A DNA stretch of 14,684 nucleotides from JBFMAE01 sp040756085. Lineage in GTDB: Bacteria; Desulfobacterota; BSN033; UBA1163. This document shows, in pieces, positions 1 through 5,264 of the stretch (position 1 is its first letter; each line of letters opens with the position of its first letter). Made by a program: the position numbers and the translations under genes. The stretch lies in the NCBI GenBank assembly GCA_040756085.1, contig JBFMAE010000010.1, forward strand, positions 1 through 14,684, written 5' to 3'. Under the pieces are notes generated by a model. It saw only the letters and a list, made by a program, of their open reading frames with translations, was not told where the DNA came from and made no database searches.

Positions 1-188
1 GAGTGGAAGTCACTGCAAGGGACAATGAAATTATCATTCGCCCGATTGTAGAAATCCCCAGGGACCAGGCATGGTTCTGGAGCAAACAGTGGCAGGATCA
101 GGTCTCCCAATCGATCAAAGACCTCAAAAAAGGAAAGATAAAAGTTTTCAAATCTGTGAAAGAGGCTCGAAAACATTTTGGCGACTAA
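1..188 (+). CDS. AbrB-family antitoxin, C-terminal part (cut by window edge)
   Basis: The frame is open to the left edge, so only the C-terminal part is present. The first visible residues, EVTARDNEIIIRPI, match the end of a SpoVT/AbrB (MazE-like) swapped-hairpin DNA-binding domain, where a typical antitoxin reads LEVTxRDNxIIIRP. The rest, about 45 residues with two Lys-rich stretches and KSVKEARKHFGD at the end, would be the toxin-wrapping tail. The next gene begins at TTG 178, so the two overlap by 11 bases, the usual arrangement of an antitoxin-toxin operon. The family is expected to neutralise its toxin and autorepress the operon promoter, which lies outside the window. The first GTG (position 3) is inside the domain and is not the real start. 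The AbrB call rests on a short piece but fits the neighbour well. Confidence 0.7.
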   Translation, partial: VEVTARDNEIIIRPIVEIPRDQAWFWSKQWQDQVSQSIKDLKKGKIKVFKSVKEARKHFGD

Positions 189-438
189 CATCGTCATCCC
201 TGATACTGTTCTTAAAAAGCTCAATGACCTTCCCAAAGAAATTAGAATTAAATTCTGGGAACAGCTTGAAAGACTCGTCTCCAACCCATCCTATCCGGGG
301 TTGAGAAATGAAAAACTAAAGGGAACTGATCAGTGGGCATTTAGCATTACCATGAACTATAGAGCGACTTACATCCGGGGCGAAACGGGAATTATTATTA
401 CCGCTGTAGGTACTCACAAAGATGTTCTTGGAGATTAA
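178..438 (+). CDS. RelE/ParE-superfamily toxin
   Basis: An 86-residue protein starting at TTG 178, inside the end of the AbrB-like gene. The opening IVIPDTVLKKLNDLPKEIR, a central GLRNEKLKG, then WAFSITMNYRATYIRG and a final IIITAVGTHKDVLGD follow the RelE/YafQ/HigB order: two N-terminal helices, then a beta sheet carrying the basic R-x-x-Y strand, and a last strand with GxHxDVL. Family members of this type usually cleave mRNA on the ribosome. The ParE branch instead poisons gyrase, and sequence alone does not separate them here. The YRATY residues and the C-terminal HKD are the likely functional positions. TTG is preferred as start because it preserves the family N-terminus and couples translation to the antitoxin gene. 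It forms toxin-antitoxin module 1 of the window. Confidence 0.8.
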   Translation: MATNIVIPDTVLKKLNDLPKEIRIKFWEQLERLVSNPSYPGLRNEKLKGTDQWAFSITMNYRATYIRGETGIIITAVGTHKDVLGD

Positions 439-537
439 AGTCGCTTGTTGAACCCTCCCTCTATAACCCACACTCAAATAATACCCCTTTGCATTCGTTG
501 AGCCACTGAAGGGGGTGTGTACCATCTAAACAAAAGA

Positions 538-663
538 AGACTGAAAAATTCAGCCAGCAGAATAATCAAAAAAATAGCGTATCCCTTTTATATGGCTTCT
601 TGCCAATACTGAATTACTTTTGGATGACTCCGGAAACTAAAAATAGAACCGTCCTCTTTTTTC
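538..663. repeat. Composite repeat element, copy A (palindrome + linker + GTCCCC box)
   Basis: It begins with a 19-bp palindrome copy (538-556, two mismatches to TGACTGAAAAATTCAGTCA). A linker follows (557-600) that is almost identical to 3609-3652, including GCGTATCCCTTTTATATGGC. It ends with GGATGACTCCGGAAACTAAA and the box ATAGAACCGTCCTCTTTTTT, which recur at 3943-3987 and 6334-6376. This is the shortest complete copy in the window and shows the element's order most plainly. Its box end runs into a glycosyltransferase fragment on the minus strand. I see no open reading frame that the copies share, so the element looks non-coding. Confidence 0.75.
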
Positions 664-806
664 TTCCCAAGCCATAAACTCCAACATTTTGGTAGGAATA
701 ACGGTTTTGAAAACATCTTTTTTTAATTACAAGACCCATATCGCATGCTCTGATTAAAGCTGGGACTTTCTCTGACGGCTCTGCCCCTTCCCCAACACCT
801 GCCCCG
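637..806 (-). pseudogene. GT4 glycosyltransferase fragment, frameshifted and cut by a repeat
   Basis: Minus-strand translation gives VGEGAEPSEKVPALIRACD then MGLVIKK, and after a shift at an A7 run, DVFKTVIPTKMLEFMAW. This is the C-terminal donor-binding part of GT-B family 4 glycosyltransferases (WbuB/WcaI-like), where the usual pattern is GEG-E, then VP-L-ACD-GLV, then TVIPTK-EYMACG. The linker normally found between GEGAE and VPALI is shorter than usual, so an internal deletion is likely. The glycine-rich ending is replaced by EKRGRFYF and a stop (637-639), encoded by the GTCCCC repeat box. No start and no N-terminal acceptor domain remain. It sits directly after an oxidoreductase 5' end on the same strand. 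It is one of several dead EPS gene pieces in the window. Confidence 0.55.
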
Positions 807-879
807 ATCCCCCCGTAGGACAGGGAACTTCCATGATTTCCGTAGCTCCGATCTCTAGGGATTGAAGGATTTGCTTCAT
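807..879 (-). pseudogene. 5' fragment of Zn-dependent (bi-domain) dehydrogenase/oxidoreductase
   Basis: From ATG 879 on the minus strand the sequence reads MKQILQSLEIGATEIMEVPCP. This closely resembles the N-terminus of the medium-chain dehydrogenase half of bi-domain oxidoreductases found in polysaccharide loci (family pattern MKQVLQxLKTGETxVxEVPxP). Homology stops after about 21-25 residues and the sequence passes into a glycosyltransferase fragment in another frame. A later piece of the same kind of protein (residues about 40-95 of the family) is found at 8310-8480. The two pieces could come from one gene or from two copies. The fragment is too short to act. The assignment is from memory of the family. 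Confidence 0.5.
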
Positions 880-889
880 GTGTATGGTG

Positions 890-953
890 GGGTATTAAGG
901 GGAAAAGGTCTAAGGTTTAGTCTATTTTTTCTCGTTCGCTAAAAATATTCCCT
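890..953. repeat. Short AAGGTTTAGTC tract upstream of an EPS gene remnant
   Basis: The spacer 5' of the oxidoreductase fragment contains GGTCTAAGGTTTAGTC followed by a T run. Similar words (AAGGTTTAGGTTAAGG and AAACCAAATAGAC on the other strand) occur at 12557-12660 and 13321-13347, again beside EPS genes. I see no other structure in this short stretch. Confidence 0.35.
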
Positions 954-1011
954 ATGCTTTTAGGTAGTTCATTGAGGTTTATCTACCTTCTTTTATTTAC
1001 TTGGAAAAGAG

Positions 1012-1141
1012 TCAAAATTCCCTCTGACGATACTCAGCAAACTTACGCCCGATGGTGTGGATGTCGTCGTAGGTTAGCGTGTGCTTCGAAGTTAAAAAAG
1101 AAGATATCCCTATCTCTCTCATCATTTCGGATTTGAACGCC
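1012..1141 (-). other. Unrecognised coding remnant
   Basis: An open minus-strand stretch of about 42 codons ends at TGA 1012-1014. It contains FKSEMMREIGISSFLTS and then TYDDIHTIGRKFAEYRQREF. The composition (charged helices, few rare residues) looks like the C-terminus of a real protein rather than random sequence, but I do not recognise the family. No start or ribosome binding site is visible and it begins directly beside the stop of the small coiled-coil gene. It may be another EPS gene tail, as its neighbours are. Confidence 0.25.
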
Positions 1142-1142
1142 T

Positions 1143-1352
1143 TTATACAAGCTGCTCCTCATGCTTGGTAGGAAACGGCCGCAACAAATATTCTAAGACC
1201 TCAGCTTGCATCCGCTCAATCTCCAGACGATAGCTACTAGCCACTGCCTCAAACTCCTCAGGACGAGCATTCTGACGGATCTTAGCAAGCAAACCTTGTA
1301 AATGCGCAATGCGCTCCTGTGTTACCTTGAGCTCCTGATCGTTAGCAATCAT
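1143..1352 (-). CDS. Small coiled-coil partner of the DUF6932-like protein
   Basis: A 69-residue protein whose ATG overlaps the stop of the upstream gene by four bases, so the two are translationally coupled. It is mostly helical and heptad-like: ELKVTQERIAHLQGLLAKI, then a charged NARPEEFEAV turn, then a second helix YRLEIERMQAEVLEYLL. MIANDxELKVTQERI openings are familiar to me from small hypothetical proteins in cyanobacteria and proteobacteria, often beside toxin-antitoxin-like genes. No catalytic motif, signal peptide or DNA-binding domain is visible. By position it could be the antitoxin, or a regulatory subunit, of a two-gene module with the nucleotidyltransferase-like gene. The function is unknown. 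Confidence 0.6.
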   Translation of the reverse strand: MIANDQELKVTQERIAHLQGLLAKIRQNARPEEFEAVASSYRLEIERMQAEVLEYLLRPFPTKHEEQLV

Positions 1353-1789
1353 AGTATCACCTCCACAATTCCACGCTTTGAACCATCCCGTTTAAGTTGC
1401 CAATAGGATATGAAGCCTTCAACACTTTCGTCAATCAATAACCCAGGGCGTATCCAAAAAATACTTACACCATACCTTGCCTGGGCCACAGCATGATCAA
1501 ACAAACCTCGAGATTCGATAGGACATTCTTCTAAGCGGAACGCATCGGCCATCACAAGAACTACATCAACATCATTTGGGTTCGGTTGGGCGGTCACATA
1601 GCTCCCAAAAACGACAAATCGCTTTAAATGCCCGGTACGTCTGGCCAATTCATGGACATGAGACAAGCGGAGAGTACACACACCTCGCTGACCACTTACT
1701 GAACCGAAACGCTGGATTACTTCATTTAGTGTAGCACGATATACGCCGGGAGGCAAATCCCCGTATGCATCAAAGTCCGGTAGTGGCAT
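1349..1789 (-). CDS. Nucleotidyltransferase-like protein (DUF6932 type)
   Basis: 146 residues from ATG 1789. The opening MPLPDFDAYGDLPPGVYRAT and the helix LNEVIQRFGS are typical of the DUF6932-like group. The core FVVFGSYVTAQPNPNDVDVV (about residues 58-77) is a minimal nucleotidyltransferase motif: G62-S63, then D73-x-D75 as the metal ligands. A possible third acidic strand is not clear. A C-terminal GFISYWQLKRDGSKRGIVEV segment is conserved in the group as I remember it. Nucleotidyltransferases of this size usually pair with a small helical protein, as here. In MNT/HEPN and MenA-type systems they transfer nucleotides to the partner or to tRNA, but no such activity is shown for this group. 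The gene overlaps its downstream partner by ATGA. A cytosolic toxin-antitoxin-like module is the best guess. Confidence 0.65.
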   Translation of the reverse strand: MPLPDFDAYGDLPPGVYRATLNEVIQRFGSVSGQRGVCTLRLSHVHELARRTGHLKRFVVFGSYVTAQPNPNDVDVVLVMADAFRLEECPIESRGLFDHAVAQARYGVSIFWIRPGLLIDESVEGFISYWQLKRDGSKRGIVEVIL

Positions 1790-1933
1790 ACTTTTCAGCC
1801 ATTTCCTTTCTGCTTGTTATTATAAATAAACATTTTAGACCGATTCCGAGCCTACTGTTAAAATTCCAGGCGAAATTCTTCATTTCCCAAAGAAATAGCC
1901 TCTTCAAACTTCTAAATCCTGATATTAAAAATG

Positions 1934-1952
1934 CGAGTGAAAAATTCAGTCA
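1934..1952. repeat. 19-bp palindrome, copy 2 (imperfect)
   Basis: CGAGTGAAAAATTCAGTCA, two changes in the left arm. Followed by GAAGGG on the plus side, like most other copies. Confidence 0.6.
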
Positions 1953-2007
1953 GAAGGGATAGAATATAATTTTCTCAAAATTTAATCCAGAATGGATTTG
2001 AAGACAT

Positions 2008-2026
2008 TGACTGAATAATTCAGTCA
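2008..2026. repeat. 19-bp palindrome, copy 3 (perfect)
   Basis: TGACTGAATAATTCAGTCA, an eight-base arm on each side of a three-base centre. Followed by GAGGGGTTGG, a flank shared with the copy at 3262. Confidence 0.8.
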
Positions 2027-2121
2027 GAGGGGTTGGAACTTATGATTAAAAATTTAAGATTAAAAAAGTGACGTTGCTCCACAGTAGCGTGCTTGGATAA
2101 CTCAACGGGTTCTGGAGAAGC

Positions 2122-2140
2122 TGACTGAAATATTCAGTCA
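2122..2140. repeat. 19-bp palindrome, copy 4 (perfect)
   Basis: TGACTGAAATATTCAGTCA. The arms are intact and the centre differs from copy 3, so the arms are conserved more strictly than the middle. It lacks the G-rich plus-side flank. Confidence 0.8.
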
Positions 2141-2281
2141 TGAAGTTTTAACCGATAAAAATGAAGCATCTGTTGAGGGCCGGGCCGAAAAATTTTGTCA
2201 GAAGCACGGATTAGAAGGCTTTGGATTGAGAAATTCGAAATAGATTTTTTATCTGATCAAAAGTATTTTGGGCAATCTTTT

Positions 2282-2674
2282 TCAATTTACCTTTTTAAAG
2301 GTCGGGATACTATCTACCATTATTTGGGCAATACCAATAGCCTTTTCCGCATCTTCTTTTGTTGGTTCACCCGTAGGGATCAAACCAAGATCAGATGGAT
2401 ATCTGAACCTGTAAATACTATTTAGAAAAACAGAATCTTCATCAGGAAGTTCCGTTTTATATCCAACTCTTTGAGCTGCATTTCTTAAATCAAGGATGTT
2501 ATGAGTTCTTGAAAATTCCACTTCCTTTTCAGTTAAAATAGCTTTTAGAATTTTCTCCAAAGTTTGTTGGGAGTGATAACAGACCAGTCTATAAAGCCCT
2601 TTTTCAAGAAGGACCGTTGCAGATTTATATTCCTCAAGAGCGATTTTTAGCCACTCTTCGGTTTCCCTTTTCAT
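2282..2674 (-). CDS. HEPN-domain toxin of an MNT/HEPN module
   Basis: 130 residues from ATG 2674, a full-length HEPN domain (PF05168 type). Helix 1 is EEWLKIALEEYKSATVLLEK. Helix 2 is LVCYHSQQTLEKILKAIL, the family's hallmark xxxHxQQxxEKxLKA. THNILDL follows, and then YRFRYPSD (residues 89-95), the conserved RYP turn. R29 to H34 can be read as RX4H, although it is not at the place where the nuclease RX4-6H usually lies. Proteins of this class are RNases held inactive by their MNT partner. The gene starts 41 bases inside the 3' end of the MNT gene on the same strand, so antitoxin comes first and the pair is coupled. The length matches the family and it appears intact. Confidence 0.85.
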   Translation of the reverse strand: MKRETEEWLKIALEEYKSATVLLEKGLYRLVCYHSQQTLEKILKAILTEKEVEFSRTHNILDLRNAAQRVGYKTELPDEDSVFLNSIYRFRYPSDLGLIPTGEPTKEDAEKAIGIAQIMVDSIPTFKKVN

Positions 2675-3005
2675 ATAAAACTTTCCCTTCCCTTAATATA
2701 TTCATCATTAGAGAAAATTTTTCCTTAATTAAAGCATCGTATTCCTCAGGTGTGTATACGAATAAATCTATTCCAACGTTAGGATGGATGAGCTTACATA
2801 TCTCTATACTTCTATCCACCGGTCTCTTTTCTGTATCTTTCACAATTAACAAGTCGATATCGCTCCACTCATCGACCTCTCCCTTAGCCATCGATCCAAA
2901 AAGTATGATCTTGTCAGGTTTATATTCCTTTTTTATTATCCCAACAATCCGATTAATTTCGTCTCTTAGGACCTTTTTTCTTTCATTTCTATCCAATAAC
3001 TTCAT
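2634..3005 (-). CDS. MNT-type nucleotidyltransferase antitoxin
   Basis: 123 residues from ATG 3005. The core DKIILFGSMAKGEVDEWSDI then DLLIV is a minimal nucleotidyltransferase motif: G37-S38, then D49-x-D51. A third acidic position is likely in the strand GIDLFVYTPEEYD. In studied HEPN/MNT pairs this enzyme AMPylates a tyrosine of the HEPN toxin and so silences it. The motif is complete here, so activity is plausible. The first helix is unusually basic (LDRNERKKVLRDE). The C-terminal tail GNRRVAKNRS is encoded inside the overlap with the HEPN gene. A purine-rich AGGAAAGAGA lies about ten bases before the ATG. This is the clearest toxin-antitoxin pair on the left side. Confidence 0.87.
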   Translation of the reverse strand: MKLLDRNERKKVLRDEINRIVGIIKKEYKPDKIILFGSMAKGEVDEWSDIDLLIVKDTEKRPVDRSIEICKLIHPNVGIDLFVYTPEEYDALIKEKFSLMMNILREGKVLYEKGNRRVAKNRS

Positions 3006-3402
3006 AAATTGTCTCTTTCCTATTTAATTCATATGGAAGTTTTCTCATGCATGACAAAATCAAGCCTCGTCCTGGTTTATCAGCAAGATCTTTATAGTAA
3101 TGATCCCTATCAATCAAGGCTCCCTCTCACATACTATTTTTATATTTATTTGCTGTCAGGTCAAGGTCTCCAAAAATTAGACCACATAAGCTCTGGTCTA
3201 TTTGACTTATTTAGTGCATTCGGTTTTTTAAAAACCTCTAAGCTTTTCAAATTTAAAGAGATGACTGAAAAATTCAGTCAGAGGGGTTGTAATTTGAAGT
3301 TAAATTCCCCAACATGTGTAAGTCATCTATGAGCTTCCATTGGGCTTCGTCTGAGGAAAATCTTGACTATCACTTTACCGTGGGAATTTTTCTCAACCTC
3401 TA
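3006..3402. other. Spacer between HEPN/MNT and an EPS remnant
   Basis: AT-rich. It contains one perfect palindrome (3262-3280) with the GAGGGGTTG flank. Minus-strand translation near 3010-3110 gives LIDRDHYYKDLADKPGRG, which looks protein-like but is not recognised and lacks a frame with a start. I see no other gene. Confidence 0.4.
3262..3280. repeat. 19-bp palindrome, copy 6 (perfect)
   Basis: TGACTGAAAAATTCAGTCA followed by GAGGGGTTGT. It lies upstream of the MNT gene, between two dead or living modules. Confidence 0.8.
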
Positions 3403-3474
3403 CAAATAGCCGCCATCAATTACAACGCAGGCCGATAAATCTCCATGATAGGCATTAAGAGCAAGGATGATCAT
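3403..3474 (-). pseudogene. 5' fragment of a carbamoyltransferase (NodU/CmcH family)
   Basis: From ATG 3474 on the minus strand: MIILALNAYHGDLSACVVID then GGYL and a TAG. The N-terminus of NodU/CmcH-type O-carbamoyltransferases reads MxILGxNAYHGDASAxLVxDG, so 20 of the first 24 residues can be placed. The His in NAYHGD is a metal or active-site residue of the YrdC-like fold in this family. After the stop the minus strand continues as short broken frames with no convincing homology. These enzymes decorate surface polysaccharides, Nod factors and antibiotics with carbamoyl groups, and they occur in EPS clusters. This is a dead remnant and not expected to be expressed. Confidence 0.6.
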
Positions 3475-3481
3475 CTATCCC

Positions 3482-3541
3482 TCCCTCTATTTGGTTTACC
3501 TGGTCTATTTGGTTTCTTTAGTTTCTCTTGTTTATTTGGTT
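3482..3541. repeat. Degenerate TATTTGGTTT direct repeats
   Basis: Runs of CTATTTGGTTT with small changes (three to four units with CTTTAGTTT spacers) lie just upstream of the carbamoyltransferase remnant. The same words occur at 12616-12658, upstream of fcl. They have no clear promoter or hairpin. Confidence 0.55.
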
Positions 3542-3589
3542 GATATGCTTGATCTTATAGAAGCCTTTAGGGTAGCTTGGAATGTGGGG

Positions 3590-3987
3590 TGACTGAAAAA
3601 TTCAGTCAGCAGAATAATCAAAAAATAGCGTATCCCTTTTATATGGCTTCGGCCAATAATTATTGAGGAGAGCAGAAAATTGTTTGCATTTACCACAGAG
3701 CCACTGAGGGCACAGAGGAATTATTTTTTTTCTGTCGGGGAGACGGCCGACAGAAAAAAATCGATCTGCCTTATGAAATAAAATTCCGGCCAAAGGCCGT
3801 GGGGACTTCTGGGGAATTGTCGTCTCCCGATTCTCCAGAAAGTGAAGCTCTCCGTGCCTCAAGCGAGTCCTGGCCGTTTGAGGATGAGCGGGTGGTGAGA
3901 TTTTATGTAAATTATTTCTTGCTCTCGGTAATAATTACTTTTGGATGACTCCGGAAACTAAAAATAGAACACCCGTCCCCATTTTTG
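3590..3987. repeat. Composite repeat element, copy B (interrupted)
   Basis: A perfect palindrome (3590-3608) is followed by a linker (3609-3652) matching 557-600. The element then carries an extra hairpin-rich segment (about 3655-3905) before resuming with GTAAATTATTTCTTGCTCTC (3907-3926), GGATGACTCCGGAAAC and the box AATAGAACACCCGTCCCC. The last part matches 6299-6375. Compared with copy A this looks like the same element with an insertion, or copy A looks like a deleted version. The box end lies ten bases from the stop of the small gene at 3998. Confidence 0.7.
3725..3760. repeat. Perfect 14-bp stem with 8-base loop
   Basis: T7-CTGTCGG (3725-3738), loop GGAGACGG, then CCGACAG-A7 (3747-3760). 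A second small hairpin, CGGCC-AAA-GGCCG, lies at about 3784-3796. Each strand would form a GC stem followed by a U run, as in a bidirectional terminator. It may equally be a REP-like unit inside the repeat element. Confidence 0.65.
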
Positions 3988-3997
3988 TAGGAAAGGT

Positions 3998-4189
3998 TTA
4001 CTTACCTTCTTTTATTTCCTTTAATATCTCTTCGATCCTAATATCTTTAAATAATTTTTTTCGCTCCTTAGTGTAATCCCCTTCACCTGGTTCATACAAT
4101 AAAATAAACTTAGTTGCTCCAGCATAACCCAATTCTTTCACTAAGGCGTTCCATCCCTTCGTCTTTATTTCTGCGAGGGCCACTCCCAT
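3998..4189 (-). CDS. Small protein following a PIN-domain gene
   Basis: 63 residues from ATG 4189, one base after the stop of the PIN gene. The sequence reads MGVALAEIKTKGWNALVKEL, GYAGATKFILLYEPGEGDYT, KERKKLFKDIRIEEILKEI. I recognise this as a small conserved type found beside PIN proteins, but I know no assigned function. The GYAGATKFILLYEPGEGDYT centre is the most conserved-looking part and the last 20 residues form an amphipathic, Lys/Glu-rich helix. By position it could be the antitoxin of the PIN protein, in reversed order (toxin gene first). It has no visible DNA-binding fold, so how the operon would be autoregulated is unclear. Confidence 0.6.
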   Translation of the reverse strand: MGVALAEIKTKGWNALVKELGYAGATKFILLYEPGEGDYTKERKKLFKDIRIEEILKEIKEGK

Positions 4190-4190
4190 T

Positions 4191-4634
4191 TTATCTCACC
4201 TCCAGACTTACAAGTTCAATCAAGCTTAATATGTTGACTTTTACAAGGTCTTTATGTCTCTTATATAATTTTATTATATCATCGTCACAAGTGACAAAAT
4301 AATCTGCTCGGGATTTCTCGGCTAAAGCTACATGTAAAGCATCAATATCAGGGAATCCTAATTCCTTCAAAAAATTTATTCTTTCCACATCTGAAAAATC
4401 TGCCCCAACAAACTCTCGAGCTAAACTAAAATAAGAGGCAACCCGTACCTTTCTTTGTTCATCAGGGCTTTTATTATTTTCGTATATCAATGCCTCAGAA
4501 ACAATAAGGACATGAGAACCTTTCTCTATCTTTTCCAAAAGATAAATGAATGCACTGGCCTCCAGTGCCACTCTTTCTTGACCTTGATAATCAAATGGCC
4601 TATTATAAACACAAAGATCTAAATATACCTTCAT
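4191..4634 (-). CDS. PIN-domain ribonuclease (VapC-like)
   Basis: 147 residues from ATG 4634. PIN acidic residues can be placed: D6 in MKVYLDLCVYNRPFD, E47 in IVSEALIYE, D98 in FPDIDALHVALA and D117/D118 in YFVTCDDDII. The opening VYLDxCVYNRPFDxQ marks a PIN subgroup distinct from ordinary VapC, with an additional helical stretch of about 25 residues in the middle. PIN toxins cut tRNA or rRNA using Mg2+. A GGGGATA lies ten bases before the ATG, and a TATAAT hexamer lies at 4673-4678. The only same-strand partner is the 63-residue gene one base downstream. The catalytic set looks complete, so the product may be active. Confidence 0.75.
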   Translation of the reverse strand: MKVYLDLCVYNRPFDYQGQERVALEASAFIYLLEKIEKGSHVLIVSEALIYENNKSPDEQRKVRVASYFSLAREFVGADFSDVERINFLKELGFPDIDALHVALAEKSRADYFVTCDDDIIKLYKRHKDLVKVNILSLIELVSLEVR

Positions 4635-4672
4635 TCGAGATATCCCCTGCCGGCTAACTTAAGACCTTTTTT

Positions 4673-4678
4673 ATTATA
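4673..4678 (-). promoter_or_regulatory. Likely -10 hexamer of the PIN operon
   Basis: The minus strand reads TATAAT, 39 bases before the PIN start. No good -35 is seen at 17 bases (TTCACT lies at 16), so this is a tentative promoter. Confidence 0.35.
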
Positions 4679-4726
4679 GTATCATGGGAAACTGAGTGAA
4701 TCAACACATAGACTATTAATCTAAGC

Positions 4727-4964
4727 CTAATTTTTGTTATTTGAAAGTTTTCTGATCACATCCTGGTATTGTCTCATTTCTTCGAGGTTCTTGATATCGG
4801 CATCGACCATAATTCTCACAATCTCTTTAAACTTCACTTTCGCCTCCCAGCCAAATTTCTTTCGAGCCTTAGAGGCATCACTCTGGAGGAATTCGACTTA
4901 CAGAGGGCGGAAGTAGCGAGGATCGATCTCGATGATCGCATCTCCGATGCTCAAGGTTGAGGAT
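4727..4964 (-). pseudogene. 3' fragment of a second gmd (GDP-mannose 4,6-dehydratase)
   Basis: Minus-strand translation gives SSTLSIGDAIIEIDPRYFRP, L, a TAA stop, VEFLQSDASKARKKFGWEAK, VKFKEIVRIMVDADIKNLEE and QDVIRKLSNNKN, then TAG at 4727-4729. It aligns over its whole length with the C-terminus of the gmd at 13333-13740, including the RYFRP and DxSKAxKKxGW motifs. The TAA stands where Glu (RPLEVEFL) is expected. The upstream end falls at an AAGGTTGAGGATAAAG repeat that also lies inside the other gmd copy, immediately before a MITE-like hairpin. Only about a fifth of the enzyme remains. It is a dead duplicate, useful as a witness of the ancestral 3' end. Confidence 0.85.
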
Positions 4965-4971
4965 AAAGAAC

Positions 4972-5075
4972 TAATACAAACGCATTTAATAAAGTGACAT
5001 CACCCCCACCCTAACCCTTCCCCCTTGAGGGGGAGGGGTGGGTGGGGGGTAAACTTATTTATTGCATTTGTATTA
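4972..5075. repeat. MITE-like long hairpin with C/G-rich core
   Basis: The outer arms are TAATACAAACGCATTTAATA (4972-4991) and its near-complement ending at 5075 (TAATACAAATGCAATAAATA on the minus strand). The inner arms are a CACCCCCACCC...CCTTCCCCC run and GGGGGAGGGGTGGGTGGGGG, around a TTGA loop. The whole 104 bases can fold into one long hairpin. No coding capacity is seen. It starts seven bases from the end of the gmd fragment. Confidence 0.7.
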
Positions 5076-5104
5076 ATAATGCAAAAATGGAATGTATCCC
5101 TTTT

Positions 5105-5179
5105 CGAGGGGAATAATTAAAAAGTTGCCTGTCCCATTGTTCAGCGATTCCATAGAAAAATAGAACCGTCCCCTTTTTT
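5105..5179. repeat. Composite repeat element, partial copy D
   Basis: GAGGGGAATAATTAAAAAG, then GCCTGTCCCATTGTTCAGCG and the box ATAGAACCGTCCCCTTTTTT. About 74 bases are nearly identical to 6223-6296. The palindrome is missing; the match begins at its G-rich flank. A weaker second box, AAAAATACAACCGTTCCG, follows at 5191-5208. Confidence 0.75.
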
Positions 5180-5264
5180 GATCTTCGATAAAAAATACAA
5201 CCGTTCCGTTTTTCTGAGCTTTAAGGGCTCCACCAAGACTCAACCCCATTACATATTGTTTTAA

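Larger units (their letters stand above)
1790..2281. other. Spacer with a cluster of four palindromes
   Basis: This 490-base gap holds four copies of the 19-bp palindrome: 1934-1952 (two mismatches), 2008-2026 (perfect), 2122-2140 (perfect) and 2182-2200 (five mismatches, decayed). It is AT-rich. A 50-codon plus-strand frame across 2095-2241 contains two of the palindromes and has no recognisable domain, so I do not call it a gene. Confidence 0.6.

Noticed and set aside
779..830. C-rich stretch as a rho-independent terminator or riboswitch
   Set aside because: No stem of useful length is found, and the minus strand reads as fused gene fragments.
538..2200. Integron attC sites
   Set aside because: The palindromes lack the GTTRRRY/RYYYAAC core pairs and the 57-141-base fold of attC, and no integron integrase is present.
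2095..2241. Plus-strand frame of about 50 codons with LEKLTEIFSHEV and RAEKFCQKHGLEGFGL
   Set aside because: Its text arises partly from two palindrome copies read in frame, it has no ribosome binding site, and no family is recognised.
3602..3862. Minus-strand 86-codon frame across copy B
   Set aside because: It runs through the perfect hairpin and repeat modules and encodes a low-quality Pro/Lys-rich text. It is explained by the repeat.
5077..5250. Minus-strand 58-codon frame MGLSLGGALKAQKNGTVVFF onward
   Set aside because: It is the open frame of repeat copy D and its flanks (KRGRFYF again), with no homology that I recognise.
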